From an uncultured Bacteroides sp. (GTDB lineage Bacteria > Bacteroidota > Bacteroidia > Bacteroidales > Bacteroidaceae), in the NCBI GenBank assembly GCA_900555635.1, contig USLU01000022.1:1-64000 (forward strand): a DNA stretch of 64,000 bases. Reading direction: 5' to 3'. Made by a program: the position numbers and the translations under genes. This document shows, piece by piece, positions 18,474 to 27,852 of the stretch (position 1 is its first letter; each line of letters opens with the position of its first letter). The notes beneath the pieces are model-generated. The model saw only the letters and a list, made by a program, of their open reading frames with translations, ran no database searches and was not told the DNA's origin.

Positions 18474-21400
18474 TTATTTCTTTCCATATTCCGTAGGCAG
18501 GCAACCGATATACTTCTTGAAGCGCGCTGCAAAATAAGATGGAGTATTATATCCCACCATAAAGCTGATTTCAGATACATTGTACTTCCCTTCCTGCAAA
18601 AGTTGGCATGCGCGGTTAAATCGTATTTTATGGATAAAATCGATAGCAGACTTACCTGTTATTGCCTTCAATTTCAGATGAAGATTGGAACGGCTCATGT
18701 TCATTTCACGCGCAAACTGTTCGGTAGAGAATTCTACATTATCCATATTCTTTTCAATCACTGCAATCGCTTTTTTCAGCAGTTCTTCATCCATCGTGTT
18801 GTTAGTAAGCTTTTCCGGTTCGATTTCGGTCGTATTGGAGTAGCGTTCAAAGATACGATAACGTGTGCGCAGCATGTTCATAATCTTTGCTTTCAGTACT
18901 CCCATCGAGAAAGGTTTGGCTATGTAATCATCCGCTCCTACCTGTAATCCTTCCAACTGATATTTAATATCGGCTTTGGCAGACAGCATATAAACCGGAA
19001 TATGACAAGTACGCAAGTTCTGTTTCACCAACTTACATAGTTTGACACCATCCATGACGGGCATCATGACATCTGTTATTATCAAGTCGACTTCTTCTTC
19101 TTTCAAGATATCCAATGCTTTTTGTCCATTTTCAGCTTCCAACATATTGAACAAGCCCGACAATCCATTCACCAGATATTGCCTCAACTCTTTATTGTCT
19201 TCAACCACCAGAAGTGTTCCACGTTTATTAGTATCCTCGTCCTCTCCATTTTCTGTATGGGTTTCTTCATCATCCCCAATGTACACATCATGTGCATTGG
19301 TAGAATACACCCGCTGGTCTTCCGCATTCTCTTGCTCTCCAAGCAGTTCCTTGGGGCTATATGCAGATTTGTCTTGTGGCAGATAGATGGAGAAAGTAGA
19401 GCCTTTTCCGGGTTCACTTTCCAAAGCAATCCTACCATGATGCAACTCAACCAATCGCTGTACCAGGGAAAGACCGATACCACTGCCTTCGCGTCCACTT
19501 TCCACTTGATAGAAGCGTTCAAAAATCTTCGCTTGCTTCTCTTTAGGAATGCCGATGCCTGTATCTGCGACTTGCAGTACAAGATTTCCTGCCTCCTGAT
19601 ACAGTTTTACCGTAATACTTTCTCCCTCTTCGGTATATTTAAAAGCATTCGACAGCAAGTTATTAACTATCAAGTCCAGATAGTTTTCATCGAATAGCAG
19701 TTCTTTATCCTGCAACTCAGTATAGAAATTATAATCTATATCTTTTTTCTTCGCCAAACTTTCATAGTTAATGAAGCTATTTAAAACTCTTTTGTAAGCA
19801 TTGGCACTCACCAGTCTTAACTCAAAAATTCCCAATTCAGCCCGTCGGTAATCCATCAATTGATTGACGAGATGCAGTAAGCGGTTTGTATTTCTTTGTA
19901 TGTAGAGCAACTGTTCATGTTCCCAATGTCCGGATATACGGCTTAGTAACTCCTGCAAAGGTGCCACAATCAGGGTAAGAGGAGTGCGTAACTCGTGCGA
20001 GATATTGACATAAAAACGAATCTTCATCTGGCTGATTTCTTCCCGTTTCTCCTTGTCCAGTCTCTCCATACGGATTTCTGCCTGCATACTCTTACGTAAC
20101 CAGAAGTAACGAACTATGCCGAATACCAGCAGTAAGAAGGACAAAGCAAATAAAGAAAGCGCCCACCAGGTGCAATACCAAACAGGCAGAACACGTATAT
20201 GCAACACAGTAGGTTCGTCATTCCACTTGCCGTCATTATTCGCCGCCTTTATATAAAAAGTATAGTCTCCTGCCGGCAAATTAGAGTACGAAACCGGACT
20301 GATATCATTCTGTCTATACCATTCATCATTATACCCTTCCAATTTATAGGCGAAGGTATTGTGCTTACCGGCAATGTAATTAGACACCACAAAAGATATG
20401 GCAAATGAGTTCTGTGTAGAAGTTAAAGTGATATGATCCGCATATTCAATTGTTTCACTTAAAATACCGGTTTCGTCATTAGGCAGAACTTCCTTATTAT
20501 AAACAAACAGTTTATTGATTACCGGTTTAGGAGCATAAGGATTATCGATCAAGGTTTCCGGGCGGAACAATGTAATACCATTAACACCACCAAATAGCAT
20601 ATAGCCGTTATCCTTACGGCAATAAGAACCGGCATTAAACTGATTGCCCTGCAAGCCGTCCAGTATAGTGAAGTTACGGAACTTTCCATTTTCGGGATTC
20701 AAACAACTCAGTCCCTGATTGGTGCTTATCCACAAGCGGGCATAGGCATCTTCCATGATACCATAAATGACATTACTTGGCAAGCCGTCCGCCGTGGTAT
20801 ATTGCACTATTTGGGGGTCGCCTTCTTTCATTGCGAAAAGTCCGCTACGTGTCCCTATCCAGATATATCCGGACGCAGATTCATAAAAGCAGTTCACAAA
20901 TGCCTGCTGTAGTATTGGTGCTATATGAAAATCCGTATTAATCAGGAAATCAGATCCTATCTGATTGTAGACCGAAACGCCCATTTCACCCCCTACCCAT
21001 ACACGTTTTTTGGAGTCACGGAACAGCAGGCGGTTATATTGCTGCAATTTACGTCCGTTCTTGTCTTTATTGACAATTGTAAAATTGCGCTTGTCGATAT
21101 CGAAATGCAACAGATATTCCAGTGAGGCTACCCAAAGTCCTCCATTTTCATCCGAGATGATAGAGTAAATATTATTGCTAGGCAAGTTGCTGTTCTGACG
21201 ATTGTAGTATTCTACTTGCCCCGATTTACGATGAAGTGCCATCATACCTCCGGCATGGGCTCCTACATAAATTTTATCATGCGCTTCGTCTACATATACA
21301 GTTTTAATATCCTTGAAAGGTACATCCAATGCCCCCGACTGAAACAAATAATTCTTATATATTTTTGAGGTGGAATCATAGAAGTTTAGCCCACCGTCGC

Positions 21401-22514
21401 TTGTTCCAATCCATAAGTTATGTCCTTTGTCTTCCACAATGCAGCTCACGACATTATTGCTAAGTGAATTCAGAAAAGGAACATGCTTTACTCGCTGGAA
21501 ACGGTTGCAGAGAGGATGGTAATAGTTCAATCCACCCCAGTATGTACCTAGCCACATGCCGCCTTGTGAATCTCGGAAGATGCTTCGAACCGAGTTCTGC
21601 GACAAACTTCCTTCTTGTATCTCGGAACTTTTTATGGAAGAAAAACTGTCTGTTGCCTCTTTATAGATATTCAGTCCGCTATAAGTCCCTACCCATAAAC
21701 GATTTTCTGTATCCAATTCCAGTGAGCGTACATAGTTGGATATCAATCCCGACTGCCCATTTTCACTTCGGTAGTTCTTCAATTCTTTGGTCTTGATGTC
21801 ATACATATATAAACCATTTCCTTCGGTTGCCATCCATATCCGGCTGAACATCTGACACAAAACCGCATGTATTCGTACATCGGCAGGTATGCTTACTAGT
21901 TTTTCAAGTTTGCCTCCCGATAAACTATAGGTATATAACCCTTCTTCGGCACCGATATAAATACATTCCCCCTGGCGGGCTAATACTGTGGGCTTCAGCG
22001 AATGCAACGAGAACAAGGTGTCATTCAGAAAGCATTCTTTCTTAACATCAAAAAGCAAAATACCTTCTGTTGTACCCAACATCAACCAGTCTTCTTTAAT
22101 GGGAGCAATGCTGTTAATGGCCACATTGGTGCCGTTCTTCTTATAATAGTAATTGGAAAAGGTATTTTTACGGCGATTGTAGAAAGATAAGCCTTCGCGG
22201 GTGCCCACCCAAATCTGATCCGAATCATCAATAGCGATGCATCGTGTTATATCACAGGCAATGCTGTTAGGATCTGTATATTCATGGCGATACACAGTAA
22301 AATTGTAACCATCGTACTTATTCACGCCATCGTACGTTGCAAACCATAAATTCCCCTCTTTATCCTGATTAATTGCAAATATCGTGCTGTGCGATAGCCC
22401 TTCTTCCATGCCGATATGAGAAAAATAGATATCTTCTGTTGACCCGGCATTCAATATGTGCGGAAGCAATCCTCCTAAAAGTACTAACAATATTTGTTTT
22501 ATTTTCATATTCAT
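18474..22514 (-). CDS. Hybrid two-component system sensor-regulator (HTCS) of the heparin PUL
   Basis: This 1346-aa one-piece regulator has a signal peptide, a periplasmic double beta-propeller built of Reg_prop repeats (LWFATYDGVNKYDG, IWVGTREGLSFYN and many more, about 30-680), a Y_Y_Y domain (about 690-775) and one TM segment (about 784-806). Inside are a HisKA domain with phospho-His840 in ISHELRTPL, a HATPase domain with DTGIGIP, a receiver with phospho-Asp1148 in LIITDVMMPVMDG and a C-terminal AraC HTH pair. It resembles BT4663, which senses heparin-derived oligosaccharide in the periplasm. It follows the 632-aa gene by 31 nt, so it may be autoregulated from the promoter at 24469. Confidence 0.95.
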   Translation of the reverse strand: MNMKIKQILLVLLGGLLPHILNAGSTEDIYFSHIGMEEGLSHSTIFAINQDKEGNLWFATYDGVNKYDGYNFTVYRHEYTDPNSIACDITRCIAIDDSDQIWVGTREGLSFYNRRKNTFSNYYYKKNGTNVAINSIAPIKEDWLMLGTTEGILLFDVKKECFLNDTLFSLHSLKPTVLARQGECIYIGAEEGLYTYSLSGGKLEKLVSIPADVRIHAVLCQMFSRIWMATEGNGLYMYDIKTKELKNYRSENGQSGLISNYVRSLELDTENRLWVGTYSGLNIYKEATDSFSSIKSSEIQEGSLSQNSVRSIFRDSQGGMWLGTYWGGLNYYHPLCNRFQRVKHVPFLNSLSNNVVSCIVEDKGHNLWIGTSDGGLNFYDSTSKIYKNYLFQSGALDVPFKDIKTVYVDEAHDKIYVGAHAGGMMALHRKSGQVEYYNRQNSNLPSNNIYSIISDENGGLWVASLEYLLHFDIDKRNFTIVNKDKNGRKLQQYNRLLFRDSKKRVWVGGEMGVSVYNQIGSDFLINTDFHIAPILQQAFVNCFYESASGYIWIGTRSGLFAMKEGDPQIVQYTTADGLPSNVIYGIMEDAYARLWISTNQGLSCLNPENGKFRNFTILDGLQGNQFNAGSYCRKDNGYMLFGGVNGITLFRPETLIDNPYAPKPVINKLFVYNKEVLPNDETGILSETIEYADHITLTSTQNSFAISFVVSNYIAGKHNTFAYKLEGYNDEWYRQNDISPVSYSNLPAGDYTFYIKAANNDGKWNDEPTVLHIRVLPVWYCTWWALSLFALSFLLLVFGIVRYFWLRKSMQAEIRMERLDKEKREEISQMKIRFYVNISHELRTPLTLIVAPLQELLSRISGHWEHEQLLYIQRNTNRLLHLVNQLMDYRRAELGIFELRLVSANAYKRVLNSFINYESLAKKKDIDYNFYTELQDKELLFDENYLDLIVNNLLSNAFKYTEEGESITVKLYQEAGNLVLQVADTGIGIPKEKQAKIFERFYQVESGREGSGIGLSLVQRLVELHHGRIALESEPGKGSTFSIYLPQDKSAYSPKELLGEQENAEDQRVYSTNAHDVYIGDDEETHTENGEDEDTNKRGTLLVVEDNKELRQYLVNGLSGLFNMLEAENGQKALDILKEEEVDLIITDVMMPVMDGVKLCKLVKQNLRTCHIPVYMLSAKADIKYQLEGLQVGADDYIAKPFSMGVLKAKIMNMLRTRYRIFERYSNTTEIEPEKLTNNTMDEELLKKAIAVIEKNMDNVEFSTEQFAREMNMSRSNLHLKLKAITGKSAIDFIHKIRFNRACQLLQEGKYNVSEISFMVGYNTPSYFAARFKKYIGCLPTEYGKK

Positions 22515-22545
22515 ATCTTATTATGAGACAAATAAACAAAATATA

Positions 22546-24444
22546 TTATCGAAAAAGAATATCTATACAAATTTTCTTCTCTGTACCATCAGGAATTATC
22601 CGCAAAGGTACAAAAGAAAAACCGGGAACAGGATTGAAAATTCGCCCATCTTTATCGGTAGGAGCAACTTCTATACATCCGGCTGTACAGGTTATGGATA
22701 AAATGCCTCCTTCCTTCTTGATAGATACTTCCTTGGAAGTTACTTTCACTGCTTCTGTAGGGGATGCAATAACCGGTAACATAAAGAATGTACCTTCATA
22801 ACAGTTATCCACAGTTATTCCTACACCTTTTTTTGTATAGGTATAGTCCAGTGTTATTGGAATTTCTCCTTGTGAGGGAGATTTTTGATTTATATCGACT
22901 AAATGGGTATTCACGGTAAAACGATAACCATTCTTTTCGGTATGGCAGATAATATCTGTATTCAGATCATCGAGATTGCTGTATACATTTCCATTTTGCA
23001 TGAGTTCTATTCGTGGTGTACCTCCCATGATATATTCGCGACTGTTGCTCTGCATATTGGGAGCTTCAATCAATTGATATTGGTTCATGGTGGCAGCAAA
23101 TATAGGCCCTGCCTGTGCATGCCACAACATGGAGAGTGCACCTCCCATCGGATGAGTGCCTTTTGTTTTATACTCTGCATCATATCCGGTAAATGTAGCA
23201 CGCCAAGAGCCTTGGGAAATGAGCCAGGTATGAATATCCTTGAAGTATTTCATACCATAGGCTTTGTCACGGGGAAGTTCTTTAGAAGAAGTAACATTCA
23301 AAGAAGGCAGTTCTAAAAAAGAAGTAATAGCTTTAGCATGCCCGAATGTATGATGAATGCAGGGAGGAATGCCGCAGGCACGATAATGCATGCCACCATA
23401 GAGCAATCCGTCGAAAGTAGCCTTTTTCAGCAACTGTACATTGCGGCGGATTGCTTCCAGATACTCAGGATGTTGAGCCGCCATTGCATAGTAACCTCCC
23501 ATGAAACCATCGCTAGTACGTCCGCCCCAATAAGTCCATTTAAAACTGCGGGTTCCCCAGCTATTGTCCCAAGCACCATCGGGCAACATGAATTCAAGAT
23601 GAGTAGCCATTGAACGGTCTACTAGAGCCAACAATTCAGTATCTCTCGCCATAATGGCATAATATGTCATGTTCGGCAAAGCTTCTTCTACATTATAAAG
23701 TAAGTCTATTGGCAGACAACCGTTCCTGGTCTTTGACCATACGTTAGGACCTTCGCCAAACAGGAACGTATCGTTTTCTGTGAAAAAACTTTTTAAATCG
23801 TCAGCTACCTGACGGGCTTCTTTCTGAAAGTCAGGTCGGTTACACATCTCACCTATGGCATACAGGGCGTAAGTAGCCGAAGCTTGATAGTTCACATTCA
23901 TATTCCGCATACCATTCCGTTTGCGGCTATATATAAAAGGAGTTGCCATCATAAACTCACCGGCTTCTACCAGCCTTTGCTTCCAATGGTTCCGGGTGGA
24001 ATCGTCTAACAAATGACCATGATAGTGCAGTGCTTCATAAAGGGCGATGGAAGCAAAGACTGTCGTGCCATTCCAGTCGGAGACATGTACATCGTTCATC
24101 CACGAGCCATTAGGAAGATGCACGTTTTCCATCCATGCCATCAAGCGCTTGGCAGCAATAAGATACTTTTCATTGTGGGTATTTTCCGCCAGATACATTA
24201 ATGGGAGTACAGCGTCTCCAATGCGTCCATGAATACGGGCACAGGCAGGGCACAGAACGCCACCATCGAGAGACGGATGCAGATTGTCAAGCTGATAAGT
24301 AAGGAAGGTATCCATCCACTCCGTCAGCAACTTTACTGATTCAAAACGTAAAGAATTATCAAACGACTGACTTTTATTTTCAGTCTCTTGGCCAGATAAG
24401 AATGACGCACTTAACAGCAGTAGTACGAAGATTAAGTTTCTCAT
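22546..24444 (-). CDS. Secreted (alpha/alpha)-toroid-like protein, probable glycan lyase or hydrolase of unknown specificity
   Basis: I do not recognise a named family for this 632-aa protein. It has a signal peptide (MRNLIFVLLLLSASFLSG). Residues 30-430 look helical, with repeated aromatic-rich turns of the type seen in (alpha/alpha) toroids (NGSWMNDVHVSDWNGTTVFA, GAWDNSWGTRSFKWTYWGGR). About 200 C-terminal residues appear to be beta-strands. A striking segment near residue 62 is GVLCPACARIHGRIGDAVLP. The two-part layout is that of heparinase II/III-type lyases and some unsaturated uronyl hydrolases. It is first in the operon with the HTCS and has the best copies of the candidate operator upstream, which supports a role in heparin breakdown. 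Confidence 0.6.
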   Translation of the reverse strand: MRNLIFVLLLLSASFLSGQETENKSQSFDNSLRFESVKLLTEWMDTFLTYQLDNLHPSLDGGVLCPACARIHGRIGDAVLPLMYLAENTHNEKYLIAAKRLMAWMENVHLPNGSWMNDVHVSDWNGTTVFASIALYEALHYHGHLLDDSTRNHWKQRLVEAGEFMMATPFIYSRKRNGMRNMNVNYQASATYALYAIGEMCNRPDFQKEARQVADDLKSFFTENDTFLFGEGPNVWSKTRNGCLPIDLLYNVEEALPNMTYYAIMARDTELLALVDRSMATHLEFMLPDGAWDNSWGTRSFKWTYWGGRTSDGFMGGYYAMAAQHPEYLEAIRRNVQLLKKATFDGLLYGGMHYRACGIPPCIHHTFGHAKAITSFLELPSLNVTSSKELPRDKAYGMKYFKDIHTWLISQGSWRATFTGYDAEYKTKGTHPMGGALSMLWHAQAGPIFAATMNQYQLIEAPNMQSNSREYIMGGTPRIELMQNGNVYSNLDDLNTDIICHTEKNGYRFTVNTHLVDINQKSPSQGEIPITLDYTYTKKGVGITVDNCYEGTFFMLPVIASPTEAVKVTSKEVSIKKEGGILSITCTAGCIEVAPTDKDGRIFNPVPGFSFVPLRIIPDGTEKKICIDILFR

Positions 24445-24468
24445 GTTTTTCTGATTAGATTACAATTT

Positions 24469-24654
24469 CAAAAGTAGAAGATTGTTTCCAGTCTTTACAC
24501 CTCTTTTATATAATATACTATCCACATTCGTCCATAAGCAACCGTAATATTGTTGAATCACTGCTAATATTGTCGAAATATGGCTCCTCAAAACAATATT
24601 AGCACTCTTTTCGACATAAGAAAGCACTTGCTATGTAGAAACGCCCTACTTTAG
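24469..24654. promoter_or_regulatory. Divergent PUL promoters with five regulator-like half-sites
   Basis: For the minus-strand operon, TACTTTTG (24469-24476) is the -7 element. AATATTGTTGAA (24546-24557) and AATATTGTCGAA (24566-24577) start 70 and 90 bp upstream, 20 bp apart, as at susC and GH88. For the plus-strand sulfatase a -7-like TACTTTAG (24647-24654) has two inverted copies: TCTTATGTCGAA on the minus strand of 24610-24621 (26 bp away, weak) and AATATTGTTTTG on the minus strand of 24589-24600. The intergenic region thus probably serves both directions. Operator function is inference. Confidence 0.6.
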
Positions 24655-24690
24655 CTTCCGGAAAATATCATCCTTAATACCTACTATTTT

Positions 24691-26652
24691 ATGAGACACT
24701 TACCTTTATTATTTTGCACTGCTTACTGCGGTTTATATTCCATGCACACCGAAGCATCCGACAAAAAAAACGAAAGGCCCAATATTCTTTGGTTAACCTT
24801 CGAAGATACCAGTGCTTACGAATTTGGTTGCTATGGCAATAATGATGTACATACCCCCAATGCAGACAGCCTCGCAGCTCGCGGCATACAATTTATGAAT
24901 GCGTGGTCTGTAGCTCCACAAAGTTCGGCAGCACGTTCATCGCTTATCACCGGATGTTATTCTTCTACATACGGAATGGACATACATCCTGTTCCTTATG
25001 ATACTCCTGCCGACCTTTTTTTCCCTCAAAGATTGCGTGAAGCCGGTTATTACTGCACCAACAACAGTAAAACTCATTACAACTCAACTACAGATAACAA
25101 AAGTTGTTGGGACGAATGCAACAACAAAGCATCCTATAACAGTCCGAAACGAGGAAAAGACCAACCTTTCTTTGCCGTATACAATACAGTAACTTCTCAC
25201 ATGGGACGCGTCCGCACGTTCCATACCGACGGACGCAGGGATTATACACAAGAAGGTATTTATCCGCAACAGCTTACTCTACCTTCTTATGTGCCCGATC
25301 TGCCCGAAGTGCGGTCGGATTATGCCGGACATCTGGAAGCGGTACAAGATGTAGATACCTGGTTGGGCTTCTTCCTGAAAGACTTAAAGGAAAAAGGGTT
25401 GGATGACAATACAATCATATTCTTTTTCAGCGATCATGGTGGTTGTGTGGCACGCGGTAAAGGTTATCTATATGAAAGTGGATTAAAGGTTCCTATGTTA
25501 GCATACTTCCCTCCCAAATGGCAACACCTGGCAAATGGCGCAAAAGGCAAAGAGAACGGCTTGGTGAATTTTACCGATTTGGGGCCGACAGTACTTAGTT
25601 TAGCAGGTGTAAAGCCTCCCAAGCAGATGCAAGGCAAAGCTCTCTACGGAAAATTCGCCAGTAAAGAGAAGCGTGAAGTTCAGTTTGCACTGGCAGCCAA
25701 CCAACTACATCACTTTATGCCAGTACGTGCAGTCACCGACGGGCACTTCAAGTATATCCGCAGCTATATCCCTTACCGCCAGTTTGCTTTGCGTAATTAT
25801 TACCAATGGGGTATGCCATCCAATAAAGCTTGGGATAAACTCGTATTGGGAGGGCATAATACAAACCCTGACTGGGCGCTGACTTTCGAGGCTCATCCGG
25901 CAGACATGCTGTTCGACCTGGAAAAAGATCCGGGCGAGTTGCACGATTTATCGGGTTGTCCGGAATATGCAGAAGTACTTTCCAAAATGCGTCAGGCATT
26001 ATCCGACCATATCCGTTCTACTGTAGACCTGGGATTCTTCTTGCCCGACTCACGTACCGGACATATCCTTTATGACAAAGTACGCAAAGAAAAGTATCCG
26101 TTAGAAGAACTTTATAATCTTGTGGAGTTGGCCGGAAACGCTACCACAACCCATCTTCCACTATTAGAGAGAGCCATTAACAGTCCTCTCACTGAAATGA
26201 GATTCTGGGGTGCTGTGGGATATGCCAAACTTGCCAGAGAGAAACAAATCACTACTTGTCCGCCAGCCTTATTGGCACTCCTGCAAGATGATAATCCGTA
26301 TATTGCCTCCGAAGCCGCATACGCTGCCGCCTATCTAGGCAAAGCACAGGAAGGCATTGCCCGCCTTGTTACCCCCGTTCAGGAAAGTGATCGAAAAATA
26401 GGTTATTCCTCCTTGGAATGTATATCTTTAGACCCTGAAATGCGTGGTTATATCCGCCCCTTCCTTCCACAACTGAAAGAAGCAGCAGAAACCCTGCCAC
26501 GCCTTGAAAATGAAGATGCCGGCTTGATGGCACGCGGTATTCTTGTGAATCTAGGCGAGATGGATATCAAAGACCTGCACGGTCCCGAAGCCTATAAACA
26601 AGGATTAAAGCTGAACCACGGACGTAGACCTATGGTTCCGCTACCCAACTAA
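24691..26652 (+). CDS. S1 sulfatase with C-terminal helical-repeat extension (possible N-sulfoglucosamine sulfatase)
   Basis: This 653-aa exported sulfatase has the N-terminal motif ILWLTFEDTSAYEFGCYG and the active-site segment S78-S-A-A-R82, a serine-type variant with Ala in place of the usual Pro. Metal and sulfate-site stretches such as TIIFFFSDHGG follow. The middle part (LPSYVPDLPEVRSDYAGHLEAVQDVD) resembles the layout of human SGSH (family S1_8), so N-desulfation of glucosamine is a reasonable guess but not proven. Residues 500-630 look like HEAT-type helical repeats, uncommon in the basic sulfatase fold. It is the first gene of the plus-strand pair, 25 nt before PL13. Confidence 0.82.
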   Translation: MRHLPLLFCTAYCGLYSMHTEASDKKNERPNILWLTFEDTSAYEFGCYGNNDVHTPNADSLAARGIQFMNAWSVAPQSSAARSSLITGCYSSTYGMDIHPVPYDTPADLFFPQRLREAGYYCTNNSKTHYNSTTDNKSCWDECNNKASYNSPKRGKDQPFFAVYNTVTSHMGRVRTFHTDGRRDYTQEGIYPQQLTLPSYVPDLPEVRSDYAGHLEAVQDVDTWLGFFLKDLKEKGLDDNTIIFFFSDHGGCVARGKGYLYESGLKVPMLAYFPPKWQHLANGAKGKENGLVNFTDLGPTVLSLAGVKPPKQMQGKALYGKFASKEKREVQFALAANQLHHFMPVRAVTDGHFKYIRSYIPYRQFALRNYYQWGMPSNKAWDKLVLGGHNTNPDWALTFEAHPADMLFDLEKDPGELHDLSGCPEYAEVLSKMRQALSDHIRSTVDLGFFLPDSRTGHILYDKVRKEKYPLEELYNLVELAGNATTTHLPLLERAINSPLTEMRFWGAVGYAKLAREKQITTCPPALLALLQDDNPYIASEAAYAAAYLGKAQEGIARLVTPVQESDRKIGYSSLECISLDPEMRGYIRPFLPQLKEAAETLPRLENEDAGLMARGILVNLGEMDIKDLHGPEAYKQGLKLNHGRRPMVPLPN

Positions 26653-26677
26653 TTTGCAATCATAATATTAATAAAGA

Positions 26678-27847
26678 ATGAAAACAACTACATTAATCGC
26701 TTTATACCTCCTAGCCTTGAGTGGAACAAGTCCCCTCTATGCACAATCCAATAAACTAGTGCCTCTGAAGGAGCGCGTCAACGTACAAGCAGACTCAGCA
26801 CGTACTAACCAGATTATTGATGGTCGTTGGGTAGGCGTAGGCACCGGAAAGCCTCATACCATCCAGTTGGATTACACCCGCCCCTTCCAAGGTAAGCCTT
26901 CTTATCGTTTCGAACTGAAGCAAGAAGATAATACCCTGGAAGGTTATTCGGCAGGAGAAACTAAAGGCCGCGCAGAATTATGCTACTGCTATGCCACAGC
27001 CAATGACTTCCGTAATCATCCCGCTTCTGAATATTCCAGCGCCCAAAAGATGAAGACCGTATATCATTACGGCAAAGGCAGCTGTCCACAAGGTTCGTCC
27101 ATGAGTTATACATTCTCCGTTTATATCCCCGGCACCCTGGACAAAGAAGTATCTACCATCTTCGCCCAATGGCACGGCATGCCTAGCCGGACACTAGTAT
27201 CAGACCCTAGCGGCAAAGTAATGAGGCTCACCACAGAAGAATTTCTGGAACTGGAAAAGCGAATGATCTTCAAGAAAGATACCGCATACGACAAGGTAAT
27301 GAAAATCAATGCCAAAGGAGATACGATCTACAAAGCCGGAAAAGCCAACGGATGGTTGATAGAGCAAGGAGGCTATCCCCCACTCGCCTTCGGCTTTTCG
27401 CAGGGTTACTTCTACATCAAATCGAATTCTGATCGTAAATGGCTGACCGATAAAACAGACCGCTGTAATGCCAGTCCCGATAAGACTGAGGTCCTGAAAC
27501 CCGTCACCTCCACCTATAAAGCCTCTACAATAGCTTACAAAATGCCCTTCGAAAGTTTTCCCAAAGACTGCTGGGTTACTTTCAAAGTAGATATAGACTG
27601 GACCATGTATGGAAGAGAGAAACAAACCATCCGCAAACTCGGCATGCTAGACGTAGTAATGACTTATCCACAATCCGGCAAAGAGATTAAAAAACATATC
27701 GTTGACAACGAACAGATTCTAATCGGTCGCAATGATGAAGAAGGGTATTACTTCAAATTCGGTATTTACCGTGTAGGAAACAGTACCATTCCGGTTTGCT
27801 ACAACCTAGCCGGCTACGAAGAGCACGAAAAGGTTTCTCCAAAATAG
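26678..27847 (+). CDS. hepA: Heparinase I, polysaccharide lyase family 13
   Basis: The 389-aa secreted lyase (signal to about residue 22, SPLYAQ) matches BT4675 and Pedobacter heparinase I along its whole length from recall. Catalytic His166 in FAQWHGMPSRT corresponds to His151 of the BT4675 protein (offset 15), and the C-terminal block GYYFKFGIYRVGNSTIPVCYN with its active-site tyrosine is intact. PL13 is a beta-jelly-roll lyase that cuts highly sulfated heparin at 2-O-sulfated iduronate. It complements the PL12 and PL21 enzymes of the opposite operon. It ends only 5 nt from the convergent MATE gene, and no hairpin fits between them. Confidence 0.96.
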   Translation: MKTTTLIALYLLALSGTSPLYAQSNKLVPLKERVNVQADSARTNQIIDGRWVGVGTGKPHTIQLDYTRPFQGKPSYRFELKQEDNTLEGYSAGETKGRAELCYCYATANDFRNHPASEYSSAQKMKTVYHYGKGSCPQGSSMSYTFSVYIPGTLDKEVSTIFAQWHGMPSRTLVSDPSGKVMRLTTEEFLELEKRMIFKKDTAYDKVMKINAKGDTIYKAGKANGWLIEQGGYPPLAFGFSQGYFYIKSNSDRKWLTDKTDRCNASPDKTEVLKPVTSTYKASTIAYKMPFESFPKDCWVTFKVDIDWTMYGREKQTIRKLGMLDVVMTYPQSGKEIKKHIVDNEQILIGRNDEEGYYFKFGIYRVGNSTIPVCYNLAGYEEHEKVSPK

Positions 27848-27852
27848 ATTTA

